Shown in pieces: positions 8,421-16,183 of a DNA stretch of 32,176 bases; the stretch's first letter is position 1; the number at the start of each line of letters is the position of its first letter. The translations under genes were made by a program, and so were the position numbers. A model generated the notes under the pieces. That model was not told where the DNA came from, ran no database searches, and saw only the letters and a list, made by a program, of their open reading frames with translations. Origin of the DNA: an uncultured Bacteroidales bacterium (GTDB lineage: Bacteria; Bacteroidota; Bacteroidia; Bacteroidales; Bacteroidaceae); the NCBI GenBank assembly GCA_902766625.1, contig CACXEH010000095.1, positions 1 to 32,176 of the forward strand. Reading direction: 5' to 3'.

Positions 8421-10070
8421 TTATTTTGTCTGTTCCAGACGCAGCGTTTCTGTGGTACGGTCGCATACCTCCGCCGGACCCCAATATTGGATTGGGCCAG
8501 GGTAGGTGTAGCATGTATTTTTCTTCCATTCGTCACGCTGAGCAGCGAAAGTCTTGAATGGTTTACCGTCCAGTTCTACGAGAGCTTTTCGGATAACTGG
8601 TTTCATCTTGCCGCTACGTCTCTCCATGTTCATCATCATTGTGATAGGCACTCCACCTGCAATCCATTGGTCAGCCGGTGCGGTTGTGTTCTTGACGATA
8701 GCCATGTAACCGGTTTTGCCACGAGCGATCAACTCTGAAGCACTGACGCCCAATGCGTAGCAATAGTCTGCGTCAAAATTAGAAGGAGCGGCGCATCGTC
8801 CCTCATAGCCGAAGAAATGGTGCTGGGCAGCAAATTTGCCGACATATTGTCCAGCTGCTTTCATCTTCTCTAATTTCTTTGCGACCATCTGAGAGAGCAG
8901 TTTCTCTGTCTCTATCAAAGAAACTTGTACGTTTCCGTGAGGATCTCTCTCTCCTGTGAGCTGTTCTGCGAAAGCGCGTGGGAGAGATGCAAATACAGGA
9001 GCGTTGTCTGCAGACAATTTATTGTTTAACCATTCAATGCGGTCAGCTGGAGCATCATTGGCATATTCTGCCGAAGACAATAAATCGTTTAATTCTGCGA
9101 TAAGTTTCTTTACCGCAGGTATAAACTCTATTAAACCTTCAGGTATTAAGGCAACGCCAAAATTGTTTCCTTCAGCGGCACGGTCAGCAACAGCCTGGGC
9201 GATATAGTCTACCACATCATCTAAAGACATGTTTTTCTCTTGGATTTCCTCAGAAACCAGAGCGATATTCGGCTGTGTCTCCAAAGCGCATTCCAATGCG
9301 ATGTGAGATGCACTTCTACCCATCAGTTTAATGAAATGCCAATATTTCTTGGCAGAATTGGCATCACGCTCAATGTTACCTATCAGTTCTGAGTAAGTCT
9401 TGCACGCTGTGTCAAATCCGAAACTGGCTTCTATCTGGTCGTTTTTCAAGTCACCGTCAATTGTTTTCGGGCATCCAATTACCTGTATACCTGTTTTGTG
9501 TGCGAGGTAATACTCTGCTAATACACACGCATTGGTATTTGAGTCATCACCGCCGATGATAACAAGTGCATTTATGTTAAGCTCTTTCAAGATTTTCAAT
9601 CCGCTCTCAAATTGCTCAACTTCCTCCAGTTTGGTACGGCCAGAGCCGATAATGTCAAATCCGCCTGTGTTACGGTATTCATCTATGATTTCGGCTGTCA
9701 ATTCAACATAGTTATGGTTTACCAGACCGGCAGGACCGAGCAGGAAACCATATAATTTGTTTGCAGGGTTCAACTTTTTGATTCCGTCGAAGATACCGCT
9801 GATGACATTGTGGCCGCCAGGAGCCTGACCGCCAGATAAGATGACACCTACATTCATTGTTTTGTTTCCGGCATCGCTTGCCTTGTCCTCGCTGGGTACG
9901 AATTCAACCAATGGCAGTCCATAGGTGTTAGGAAATAATTTTTTTATTTCATCCTGATCGCCTACGCTTTGTGTAGGTTTTCCTTCTTTCAAGGTTACTA
10001 CGCCTTGAAGTCCTTTTGGCAATTTGGGCTGATATGCAGCTCTTGCTATTTGCAATGCACTCTTATCCAT
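8421..10070 (-). CDS. pfp: Pyrophosphate--fructose 6-phosphate 1-phosphotransferase
   Basis: Protein of 549 residues, matching the long bacterial/plant-type PPi-dependent phosphofructokinase. It interconverts fructose 6-phosphate and fructose 1,6-bisphosphate using PPi in place of ATP, so it serves glycolysis and gluconeogenesis. Motifs: GGQAPGGHN (phosphate loop), [10 protein letters not shown] with Asp in the position that blocks ATP use, [10 protein letters not shown] with the catalytic TIDGD, and [11 protein letters not shown] for sugar binding. It has its own promoter box at 10108-10115 and ends before a hairpin at 8364-8401. Together with tpiA in this window it places two glycolytic steps nearby. 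Confidence 0.95.
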   Translation of the reverse strand: MDKSALQIARAAYQPKLPKGLQGVVTLKEGKPTQSVGDQDEIKKLFPNTYGLPLVEFVPSEDKASDAGNKTMNVGVILSGGQAPGGHNVISGIFDGIKKLNPANKLYGFLLGPAGLVNHNYVELTAEIIDEYRNTGGFDIIGSGRTKLEEVEQFESGLKILKELNINALVIIGGDDSNTNACVLAEYYLAHKTGIQVIGCPKTIDGDLKNDQIEASFGFDTACKTYSELIGNIERDANSAKKYWHFIKLMGRSASHIALECALETQPNIALVSEEIQEKNMSLDDVVDYIAQAVADRAAEGNNFGVALIPEGLIEFIPAVKKLIAELNDLLSSAEYANDAPADRIEWLNNKLSADNAPVFASLPRAFAEQLTGERDPHGNVQVSLIETEKLLSQMVAKKLEKMKAAGQYVGKFAAQHHFFGYEGRCAAPSNFDADYCYALGVSASELIARGKTGYMAIVKNTTAPADQWIAGGVPITMMMNMERRSGKMKPVIRKALVELDGKPFKTFAAQRDEWKKNTCYTYPGPIQYWGPAEVCDRTTETLRLEQTK

Positions 10071-10107
10071 AAAAATGTTGTTTAAAATAATGTTATACTA
10101 TCTTTTG

Positions 10108-10115
10108 CAAAGATA
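10108..10115 (-). promoter_or_regulatory. -7 promoter box of pfp (TATCTTTG)
   Basis: Full TAnnTTTG match, 38 bases upstream of the pfp ATG at 10070. No clear TTTG at the usual -33 distance. Confidence 0.55.
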
Positions 10116-10182
10116 ACAATTTTTAAGCATATAATTTGATAAAAAGTTATAAAGTATGTATTGTTACAGTTTTGCAGTTATA

Positions 10183-10216
10183 ACAAATCCCGAAAATTTT
10201 ATTTTTCGGGATTTGT
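10183..10216 (-). terminator. Terminator hairpin of rng, with the stop codon in its loop
   Basis: Perfect 14-pair stem (10183-10196 with 10203-10216) and a 6-base loop. The rng stop codon (10199-10201) falls in the loop. The minus-strand stem ends in GGGATTTGTTAT, a modest T-rich tail. Confidence 0.65.
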
Positions 10217-11821
10217 TTCTTTCGTGTCTTTTTTCTTTTTTGACGGCGTCTTCAAATCTTTTTCTTCTGTTACGTCAATCTCGTTGCCGTGGCTGTCTTT
10301 GAACATGTATTGCAGGAAAGCCATGCTTTGGTCTGCTACGATGTGAATCCCCATGCCGTATGTCAGTTTCCATTTCCATTTCAGGCTGTATATTCCTTTG
10401 TTGATATATGCGGCGACATAGGGATGTACATGCAGGCGGAATGAACTGATGTTATGGTCAAATTTGACAGATTTGATTTTTTCCTCAAGGGTGTCGGTAA
10501 ACAGTATGCTGGGCCTTATTTTCCCTGTTCCGAAACAAGACGGGCATTCTTCCTCTACATCAATGTCCAGTACCGGGCGTACACGCTGACGGGTAATTTG
10601 CATTAAGCAGAATTTGCTCAACGGCAGGATGTTGTGTCGTGAACGGTCATTTTTCATGTTCTCCATCATGCGGTCATACAGCAACTTCCTGTTGTCAGCG
10701 TTATCCATGTCTATGAAGTCAATAACGATGATTCCGCCGACGTCTCTCAGGCGTAGCTGTCTTGCAATTTCGTCTGCGGCACCCAGATTGACCTGTAAGG
10801 CGTTTTCTTCTTGGCCTTCATTGTTCTTTAGTCTGTTTCCGCTGTTTACGTCAATGACGCAGAGCGCTTCGGTCTGTTCAATAATGAGATATGCACCATG
10901 CTGAAAATTTACGGTGCGCCCGAAGGAGGATTTGATTTGTTTGGTAACAAGGAAATGGTCAAAGATGGGTTGTCCTTCTTTGTAGTAAGATACTATTTTT
11001 TCGCTTCCTTCAGAAATAAACTTGACATAGTTTTTGATTTCCTCATAGGTTACCTCGTCATTGACATGGATGGCCTCAAATGTGGGGTTGAATAAGTCGC
11101 GTATCAATGCTACGGCGCGGCTTGTTTCTTCGTGTACGATCAGAGGATATTGGCGAGCCTGCTGTACTGCTGTTATTGTTTTTTCCCAGCGTTTCAGCAG
11201 TAATTCCATGTCTTCGTCAAGGTCTTCCGCTCTTCGTCCTTCTGCGACTGTGCGCACAATGACACCGAAGTTCTGGGGCTTGATACTTTCAACAATGAGT
11301 TTCAGGCGTGAGCGTTCTTCCGGCGATTTGATTTTGGTTGATACGCTTACTTTGTCGCTCATCGGCATAAGTACCAGGTAGCGTCCGGGGAAGGATATTT
11401 CACAGGAGAGCCTGGGACCTTTTGTGGAGATGGGTTCCTTGATGATTTGCGTCATGACAACGTCACCGACTTTCAGTACCTCTTTGACATTGGCATCTTT
11501 TGTGAAGGTCGGTGTAAATGTTGCTTTGCTTATGGAAAACAGGCGCTTGCGGTCGCTGGTAACCTGTTTGATGTATTTTTGGGCAGAAGGAAAAACGGCG
11601 GTCATGTCCTGCTGATGCAGAAAACCGCTTTTTTCGTGACCGATGTCTACGAAGCATGCATTGAGGCCCGGCATGATTTTTTTGACTTTGGCAATGTATA
11701 TGTTGCCCAGCGCAAAAGATTCATTCTTCGCCTCTTTTTGCAGTTCAACGAGTTTGCCGTCTTCAAGCAACGCGATTGAGACTTCTTTTGGACTTACGTC
11801 CACTACAACTTCATTTCCCAA
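10199..11821 (-). CDS. rng: Ribonuclease G/E family endoribonuclease
   Basis: Protein of 540 residues, single-strand-specific endonuclease for rRNA maturation and mRNA decay. It has the S1-like RNA-binding region (IGHEKSGFLHQQD), the catalytic acidic stretch VIDFIDMDN in the DNase I-like fold, and the zinc-link CPSCFGTG. The long scaffold tail of E. coli RNase E is absent, so this is the short RNase G form. I choose a TTG start at 11821 (then GNEVVVDVSPKE), the length I expect for Bacteroidetes homologues. The in-frame ATG at 11848 lies inside a terminator hairpin and adds nine unlikely residues. It follows the 29-codon gene and HU. Confidence 0.9.
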   Translation of the reverse strand: MGNEVVVDVSPKEVSIALLEDGKLVELQKEAKNESFALGNIYIAKVKKIMPGLNACFVDIGHEKSGFLHQQDMTAVFPSAQKYIKQVTSDRKRLFSISKATFTPTFTKDANVKEVLKVGDVVMTQIIKEPISTKGPRLSCEISFPGRYLVLMPMSDKVSVSTKIKSPEERSRLKLIVESIKPQNFGVIVRTVAEGRRAEDLDEDMELLLKRWEKTITAVQQARQYPLIVHEETSRAVALIRDLFNPTFEAIHVNDEVTYEEIKNYVKFISEGSEKIVSYYKEGQPIFDHFLVTKQIKSSFGRTVNFQHGAYLIIEQTEALCVIDVNSGNRLKNNEGQEENALQVNLGAADEIARQLRLRDVGGIIVIDFIDMDNADNRKLLYDRMMENMKNDRSRHNILPLSKFCLMQITRQRVRPVLDIDVEEECPSCFGTGKIRPSILFTDTLEEKIKSVKFDHNISSFRLHVHPYVAAYINKGIYSLKWKWKLTYGMGIHIVADQSMAFLQYMFKDSHGNEIDVTEEKDLKTPSKKKKDTKETNPEK

Positions 11822-11831
11822 TTTTTCAAAT

Positions 11832-11883
11832 TTAAAAACAAAGAACAAACCTTATAAAGACTTAAGCCATAAAGTTTGTTCTT
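11832..11883 (-). terminator. Rho-independent terminator between the 29-codon gene and rng
   Basis: Arms 11841-11855 and 11869-11883, 15 pairs with a 13-base loop. The one plus-strand mismatch (C11851/A11873) becomes G-U in minus-strand RNA. The stem is followed by TTTGTTTTT on the minus strand. It would end or attenuate transcripts from HU and the small gene before rng. Confidence 0.7.
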
Positions 11884-11911
11884 AATTAATTCTCTAATAA
11901 AGAACAGATGC

Positions 11912-12001
11912 TTACTTGCTCTTGTGTCTGTTCTTTCTTAATCTCTTTTTGCGTTTGTGAGTAGACATCTTGTGTCTCTTCTTTTTCTTACCGCTTGGCA
12001 T
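11912..12001 (-). CDS. 29-residue, extremely basic conserved-type small protein
   Basis: Complete frame ATG to TAA, beginning MPSGKKKKRHKMSTHKRKKR and ending in NRHKSK. About two thirds of the residues are Lys, Arg or His, and there is no acidic residue. That composition fits a ribosome- or RNA-bound peptide. I recall very similar short frames next to HU and rng in other Bacteroidetes, and a small ribosomal protein (bL38) has been described in Flavobacterium; whether this is that protein I cannot decide from sequence. It sits 49 bases downstream of HU, ahead of a terminator, on the same strand. Confidence 0.75.
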   Translation of the reverse strand: MPSGKKKKRHKMSTHKRKKRLRKNRHKSK

Positions 12002-12050
12002 AAATAAAATAATATTAAGTTAATAAATTGTTGTAGACCTCAAAAAAAGG

Positions 12051-12332
12051 TTATTTTGCATCTTTAACAGCGGTAGAGAATGTCTTTGCTGGCTTGAATG
12101 CAGGAATCTTATGTTCTGGTATGATGAGAGTCGTGTTTTTTGAGATATTGCGCGCTGTCTTGGCTGCTCTTTTCTTCAGTGTGAAACTGCCGAAACCGCG
12201 TAGATAAACATTATTACCACCAATCATAGACTCTTTTACTGCTTCCATAAAAGCTTCTACAGTAGTCATGGCTGTAGCTTTGTCAATACCTGTCTTTTTT
12301 GAAATCTCATTTACGATATCTGCTTTTGTCAT
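12051..12332 (-). CDS. hup: HU/IHF-family DNA-binding protein
   Basis: Protein of 93 residues, normal for HU. It is a nucleoid protein that bends DNA as a dimer. The N-terminal helices (MTKADIVNEISKKTGIDKAT) and the beta-arm signature VYLRGFGSFTLKKRAAKTAR with GFGSF are clear. The arm normally reads NP at its tip; here the equivalent region is ISKNTTLIIPEHKIPAFKP. The gene has its own perfect promoter box at 12378-12385 and probably shares a transcript with the 29-codon gene downstream. Confidence 0.95.
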   Translation of the reverse strand: MTKADIVNEISKKTGIDKATAMTTVEAFMEAVKESMIGGNNVYLRGFGSFTLKKRAAKTARNISKNTTLIIPEHKIPAFKPAKTFSTAVKDAK

Positions 12333-12377
12333 AATACTTTATTTTTAATTTTTTGTTATGTTTTATTCTTTGGTGTG

Positions 12378-12385
12378 CAAAGTTA
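12378..12385 (-). promoter_or_regulatory. -7 promoter box of the HU gene (TAACTTTG)
   Basis: Full TAnnTTTG match 46 bases upstream of the HU start. A poly-A tract lies directly upstream, which is common in strong promoters of HU genes. Confidence 0.6.
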
Positions 12386-12468
12386 CCATTTTTTTTCAAC
12401 ATCTAAAAGAAAATTACCGCTATTTTTTTTTGATTTTCAAAATTCGTGTTAGCTGTAGTCATGTTTTA

Positions 12469-14583
12469 CTATTTTTCTGTACCATGATATCGCAAGGGAT
12501 ATATTTGATAACCTACCGCGCGCAACATGAATATCGTTTCATAGTAGGGGGTGTCACAGCAGTCTGTGAGTCCCACTTGGAAATTTTCTCCGTCGAAACG
12601 GCCCGTTGTTGCCTGGTCGGCAAACTGATGCCAGTGTACACCGATAATGTTGGGATTACTCAGGGCAGATGTGATGTAGTTTTTCATCATTTTTCCGCGT
12701 TGCTCCTGGCTGCCCGCATCTATGAGACTGGCATGGAACATACCTCTGTCCATTGCACCGAAATGGTATTCACCGATCATGATGGGTTTGTCCATGTCTC
12801 TGGCGTGGAATTCGCTCAGGTTGTACTGGTATGAATTGTAGCTTATGACATCACAATATTTTGAAGCGATACCAATGACGTCCTGATTGGCTGTTCCGGC
12901 AAAGCGACAGCCCATGTAGAGCACGCCGGGGGCGTAGGTGTCGAATGCTTCACGGATATTGGTAAAATATTTTTGTATAATCTGCCGGTTGAATTGCCTC
13001 AGGTCTTCTGCAGTCTTTCCGACGGCTTTTACTCCGACTCTGTCATAGAGCATCTCGTCCCATGAGGCGTAATATGTGTTCCATGCCGTATTGAGTGCCT
13101 CAATGGTAGTGTATTGCTTTTTGAGCCACTCGGTCATGGCTATTTTGCACGGTTGGTCTTTAGGGGCTTTGAGTGTCATTTCGGCGAGATAGGTTACGCC
13201 GTTCCATTTTATCTCGTTATCGACAAACAGTCCGAGGCACCACGGATCCTGTACTTCGCGTTGGCGTGATTCAAACTGCGCTTTCAGTGAAGTGTTGAAA
13301 CTGTCGTCATATGGGTCCATAAAAGGCCACCAGCCCGAAGTGCCCTCAAGTGGCCTGCTGACTACCTCAAAGCGGTCTATATAAGGGGTTTTGTCCATCA
13401 GGCAGATGTCTTTGTCTGAGGAGTTGGCTATGGTGTTCAGTCCCCAGCTCTTTAAACGTCTGTGCGCCATTTCTGCGAAAATCTGTTTGTAGTTTTTGCC
13501 GTATTTGCGGTAGCAGTTGGCGGAGGAGAAGTCATAGGTGGAGTCTATCCCTCTGGCGGTGTAGTAGGGCTTCAGCAGCGCGTCGTGTGTCCTGTAGAAT
13601 TGTGCAAAAGGTGTTCCTTCTGTCGGCATATCCTCAAAATAGTGGCGGCGGTTTTCCAGTGACTCTCCCTGCAGGGGTGTCACGGCCGACGAGGATGTCA
13701 CTCTGACCACGCCGTTGCTCCAGAACAGATAGCCCTCAGGGTCTACCATCCACCACTTGCCGTCTACTTTCTGTATCCTGAAATGGCCTGTCGCCTTAAG
13801 TTTCGGCCCTTTCTTGTAGCCGCCGTATTTGCTCCAGTCCTTTGCGCCCGGGTGGGCTGCAAGGTCTTTATGCTCGGTTTCTATTGCTGCTTTGAAGTCC
13901 GTGTCTTTGTGTATCTTGTTCTTCCAATCCAGATATTTGAATTGCCCGTACTGATCTATGAATGGGAAAAAATCCTCCTTGCCTCTTGTCATGGGTTCGG
14001 GCAGCGGCTTCAGTTTTCCTGTGAGTATCTGCGGACTCTCCAGGCTCCAGCGTTGCCCTTTGCGTGTTCCTCTGGAACTGGTTATCTCCACCATGGTGAT
14101 GCTGTTTAAGTCCACGTCATAGCAGTATGACTTTGTCAGGAGCGAGTAGGGGTTGTTGCGCATGAGTCTGAAGTCACCGGCCACTTCCGGATGCGGTAAG
14201 GCAGGGATGAAGTCAAAAACTATTTTCCGCCTCTCGCCGGGTTGTATGGTGTATTTCCTGTTGTGAATCCCCTTTACGGGTTCTCTGAAGGTCGTGTCGC
14301 TGTTTTTTATGGCTGCAATGAGTTGCAGGGGGTATTTGGCATCCTTGTTGGTGACGGTAAACTCCAGTCTGTTGTAGCCGTCCAGGTTGTAGTCTCCCCG
14401 GAAGGCGACACCGCTCCTGCTGAAGTTCAACGAGATAATGTCAATGGTGTTGCCCTTGACGATGACTCTGCCTATCTTGTCAAATTTTGAGTTTTGCTTC
14501 AGTAAATCTATTGGTGCTTTCTGGGCGAAGGCTGTTCCCAAGAGTACCACGTGCATTATTAATATGGTAATGATGCGGTTCAT
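12469..14583 (-). CDS. Secreted GH50-like (beta-agarase-like) glycoside hydrolase
   Basis: Protein of 704 residues with a signal peptide (about residues 1-20, ending AFAQ). A beta-rich N-terminal region (to about residue 200) resembles a carbohydrate-binding jelly roll. A TIM-barrel catalytic part follows: WWMVDPEGYLFWSNGV, RLKSWGLNTIANSSD, then the likely acid/base Glu457 in FVDNEIKWNG and likely nucleophile Glu605 in GEYHFGAMDRGMFH. The last block closely matches my memory of GH50 beta-agarases. Family assignment is by motif recall only, and substrate could be agarose, a related galactan or something else. No SusC/SusD genes are near. It has its own promoter box at 14609-14616. Confidence 0.75.
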   Translation of the reverse strand: MNRIITILIMHVVLLGTAFAQKAPIDLLKQNSKFDKIGRVIVKGNTIDIISLNFSRSGVAFRGDYNLDGYNRLEFTVTNKDAKYPLQLIAAIKNSDTTFREPVKGIHNRKYTIQPGERRKIVFDFIPALPHPEVAGDFRLMRNNPYSLLTKSYCYDVDLNSITMVEITSSRGTRKGQRWSLESPQILTGKLKPLPEPMTRGKEDFFPFIDQYGQFKYLDWKNKIHKDTDFKAAIETEHKDLAAHPGAKDWSKYGGYKKGPKLKATGHFRIQKVDGKWWMVDPEGYLFWSNGVVRVTSSSAVTPLQGESLENRRHYFEDMPTEGTPFAQFYRTHDALLKPYYTARGIDSTYDFSSANCYRKYGKNYKQIFAEMAHRRLKSWGLNTIANSSDKDICLMDKTPYIDRFEVVSRPLEGTSGWWPFMDPYDDSFNTSLKAQFESRQREVQDPWCLGLFVDNEIKWNGVTYLAEMTLKAPKDQPCKIAMTEWLKKQYTTIEALNTAWNTYYASWDEMLYDRVGVKAVGKTAEDLRQFNRQIIQKYFTNIREAFDTYAPGVLYMGCRFAGTANQDVIGIASKYCDVISYNSYQYNLSEFHARDMDKPIMIGEYHFGAMDRGMFHASLIDAGSQEQRGKMMKNYITSALSNPNIIGVHWHQFADQATTGRFDGENFQVGLTDCCDTPYYETIFMLRAVGYQIYPLRYHGTEK

Positions 14584-14608
14584 TATTGACTTGTTTCTGA
14601 TTTTATTA

Positions 14609-14616
14609 CAAAATTA
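14609..14616 (-). promoter_or_regulatory. -7 promoter box of the GH50-like gene (TAATTTTG)
   Basis: Full TAnnTTTG match 26 bases upstream of the ATG at 14583. It is back to back with a plus-strand box at 14651-14658, making a compact divergent promoter region. Confidence 0.55.
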
Positions 14617-14650
14617 GCATTTTATCCAGCAACTGACACCATAAAATTTG

Positions 14651-14658
14651 TATTTTTG
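14651..14658 (+). promoter_or_regulatory. -7 promoter box of the ABM-domain gene (TATTTTTG)
   Basis: Full TAnnTTTG match 45 bases upstream of the ATG at 14703. Confidence 0.5.
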
Positions 14659-14702
14659 TATTAGAATTACATGTCTAATCAGATTTTTATACGTTTTCAG
14701 TT

Positions 14703-14987
14703 ATGTTAAGATTAAATTGTTTCTTTCAGGCTAAGGATAAAAGCCATTTTGAGAAGGCGCTGGCTGCTGCTGTCGCTTTGACGGAAAAGTCTCTGACCCA
14801 CGAGGGCAATATCGCCTACGATGTTTTTGCCAGCGGCACGCGCCCTGATGTGTTTATGATTTGTGAGACCTGGGCAGACCAGGCATCATTGGACAAACAC
14901 TCCGCTACGGAGGAGTTTAAGCAGTATGTCGGTATCATAAACGAATGTGGCATGCTCAAACTGGAGCAGTTCGAGTTCAACAAGTAA
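14703..14987 (+). CDS. ABM-domain protein, putative quinol monooxygenase (YgiN-like)
   Basis: Protein of 94 residues, one antibiotic-biosynthesis-monooxygenase ferredoxin-like domain. Typical signs are the early strand (MLRLNCFFQAK), the GNIAYDVFAS strand, the ETWADQASLDKHSATEEFKQY segment with the conserved W and H, and its total length near 95-100. Members oxidise quinols or aromatic compounds without a cofactor, or bind haem; many are uncharacterised. It stands alone between a divergent glycoside hydrolase and a terminator, so there is no pathway clue. Confidence 0.85.
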   Translation: MLRLNCFFQAKDKSHFEKALAAAVALTEKSLTHEGNIAYDVFASGTRPDVFMICETWADQASLDKHSATEEFKQYVGIINECGMLKLEQFEFNK

Positions 14988-15050
14988 TCGCCGTCTTTCT
15001 CGCAGTCGCATCTTTGCATTTTTTTGGTGCGATTGTCATACTGATTTTTG

Positions 15051-15101
15051 CCCTTTCCCGAGATGTGCCATACAGCCATCTGTGGGAAGGGTAATTTTTT
15101 T
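15051..15101 (+). terminator. Rho-independent terminator after the ABM-domain gene
   Basis: Stem arms 15051-15065 and 15077-15091 (CCCTTTCCC opposite GGGAAGGG with one bulge, then AGATG opposite CATCT) followed by TAAT and a run of seven T. It is 64 bases after the stop. The T run leads directly into the 22-base palindrome array. Confidence 0.75.
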
Positions 15102-15158
15102 ATCGCGTAGAAAAATAAATTTCATCGCGATAAAAAAATATTTTCATCGCGATGAAAA
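15096..15158. repeat. Tandem palindrome array, three ATCGCG units, 22-base period
   Basis: ATCGCG occurs at 15102, 15124 and 15146, exactly 22 bases apart, each flanked by T-rich left and A-rich right sequence. The third unit is an 18-base perfect palindrome (TTTTCATCGCGATGAAAA, 15141-15158); the second is nearly so; the first is degenerate on its right half. It occupies a gene-free stretch 138 bases upstream of the promoter box at 15296-15303. A further small hairpin (TTGCGG-CAT-CCGCAA) is at 15184-15198. Confidence 0.75.
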
Positions 15159-15295
15159 AAACTGGATATCGGGATATAATTCTTTGCGGCATCCGCAAGG
15201 TCATATTTAAATATGTATATGAAGTGTTTTTCCTTATGGCAGAAAAATATTTCTGATTTATTCCTTTGGGGAGTAACGGAATGATATATTTTTTA

Positions 15296-15303
15296 TAAAT
15301 TTG
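15296..15303 (+). promoter_or_regulatory. -7 promoter box of the small AT-rich gene cluster (TAAATTTG)
   Basis: Full TAnnTTTG match on the plus strand. It lies 162 bases upstream of the first gene of the cluster, implying an unusually long leader. Confidence 0.5.
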
Positions 15304-15465
15304 CATTATCCGTACGGAGGTGGTGACCTCTTTGAGGACAATTATTTTAGAACGGAGAGCGTTACGATGTTATCCGCATCGGAAATCTGGACAATTAAAG
15401 TTACCACGCTTTTTCATGTTTATTTTAAGAAATACGCTGCTTGGTGACGGTGGCGAGAGGGTATT
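15304..15465 (+). promoter_or_regulatory. Long leader, possible structured RNA or upstream short frame
   Basis: About 160 bases of GC-balanced sequence between the promoter box and an AT-rich gene. Possible pairings are GAGGT-GGTG-ACCTC (15317-15330), CGATG/CATCG (15365-15381) and GTTACCA with TGGTGAC (15400-15406 with 15442-15448). One frame is open from GTG 15320 to a TGA at 15467-15469 that overlaps the next ATG, giving an arginine-rich 49-codon frame. It matches no RNA family I can name. Confidence 0.35.
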
Positions 15466-16170
15466 ATGAAATATTTGATTACTGTTTTCGCATTGGTGCT
15501 TGCAACCATGACTTTTGCACAAAAAGATGTGACTAAATTTTTGGGTATTCCTGTTGACGGAACAAAAGCAGAGATGATGCAGAAGCTAAAGGCTAAAGGC
15601 TTTGTACTCAAAAATATTGGAGATACAGAATACCTAGAAGGTGAATTTAATGGGACAGATGTGAAAGTTTTCATAGTCACGTATAAGAATAAAGTATATC
15701 GTATTATGCTAAGTGATAAACATAATCAAAATGAATCCAATATAAAGATTCGTTTCAATAACCTAGTTGAGCAATTTAAGAATAATAAGAGATATCTATC
15801 CTTAGGGGATTATACATTGTCCGAATTTGAAGATATATCTTATGAGATGAGAATTAACAAAAAGAATTATGACGCTTATTTCCTTCAGATTCCAGACATG
15901 GATATGTTACAGTTAGACACATTGGCTATTGGGGAACAATTTAGAAATGAATTTTTGAAAAAGTATACTCCAGAGCAATTAGAGAAACCTTCTGAAGAAA
16001 TGACCCAAGATTTAAAAAGTATAGCACAAAGCATAGCAACAAGGGTTAGTGCGGATATAATGCTTAAGAAACCTGTTTGGTTCCGCATATGTAAAAGTTT
16101 TGATGATGAATATTATATTGCGATGTTTTATGACAATGAATATAACAAACCTAATGGAGAAGATTTGTAA
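15466..16170 (+). CDS. Exported hypothetical protein
   Basis: Protein of 234 residues with a clear signal peptide (MKYLITVFALVLATMTFAQ, cleavage near residue 18-19). The mature part starts KDVTKFLGIPVDGTKAEMMQKLKAKGF, which resembles short beta-alpha units seen in many Bacteroidales periplasmic proteins, and is otherwise unassigned. Codon use and base composition are clearly more AT-rich than in the neighbouring household genes. It is first in a run of five plus-strand genes, with a 13-base gap before the next. No function can be given. Confidence 0.8.
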   Translation: MKYLITVFALVLATMTFAQKDVTKFLGIPVDGTKAEMMQKLKAKGFVLKNIGDTEYLEGEFNGTDVKVFIVTYKNKVYRIMLSDKHNQNESNIKIRFNNLVEQFKNNKRYLSLGDYTLSEFEDISYEMRINKKNYDAYFLQIPDMDMLQLDTLAIGEQFRNEFLKKYTPEQLEKPSEEMTQDLKSIAQSIATRVSADIMLKKPVWFRICKSFDDEYYIAMFYDNEYNKPNGEDL

Positions 16171-16183
16171 AAATAAAGCAGTT

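Noticed and set aside
15096..15158. CRISPR array
   Set aside because: Units of 22 bases follow one another without unique spacers, and no cas genes are present.
16100..16183. Upstream start for the second lipoprotein
   Set aside because: It overlaps the preceding gene, and the signal peptide with lipobox begins at 16184.
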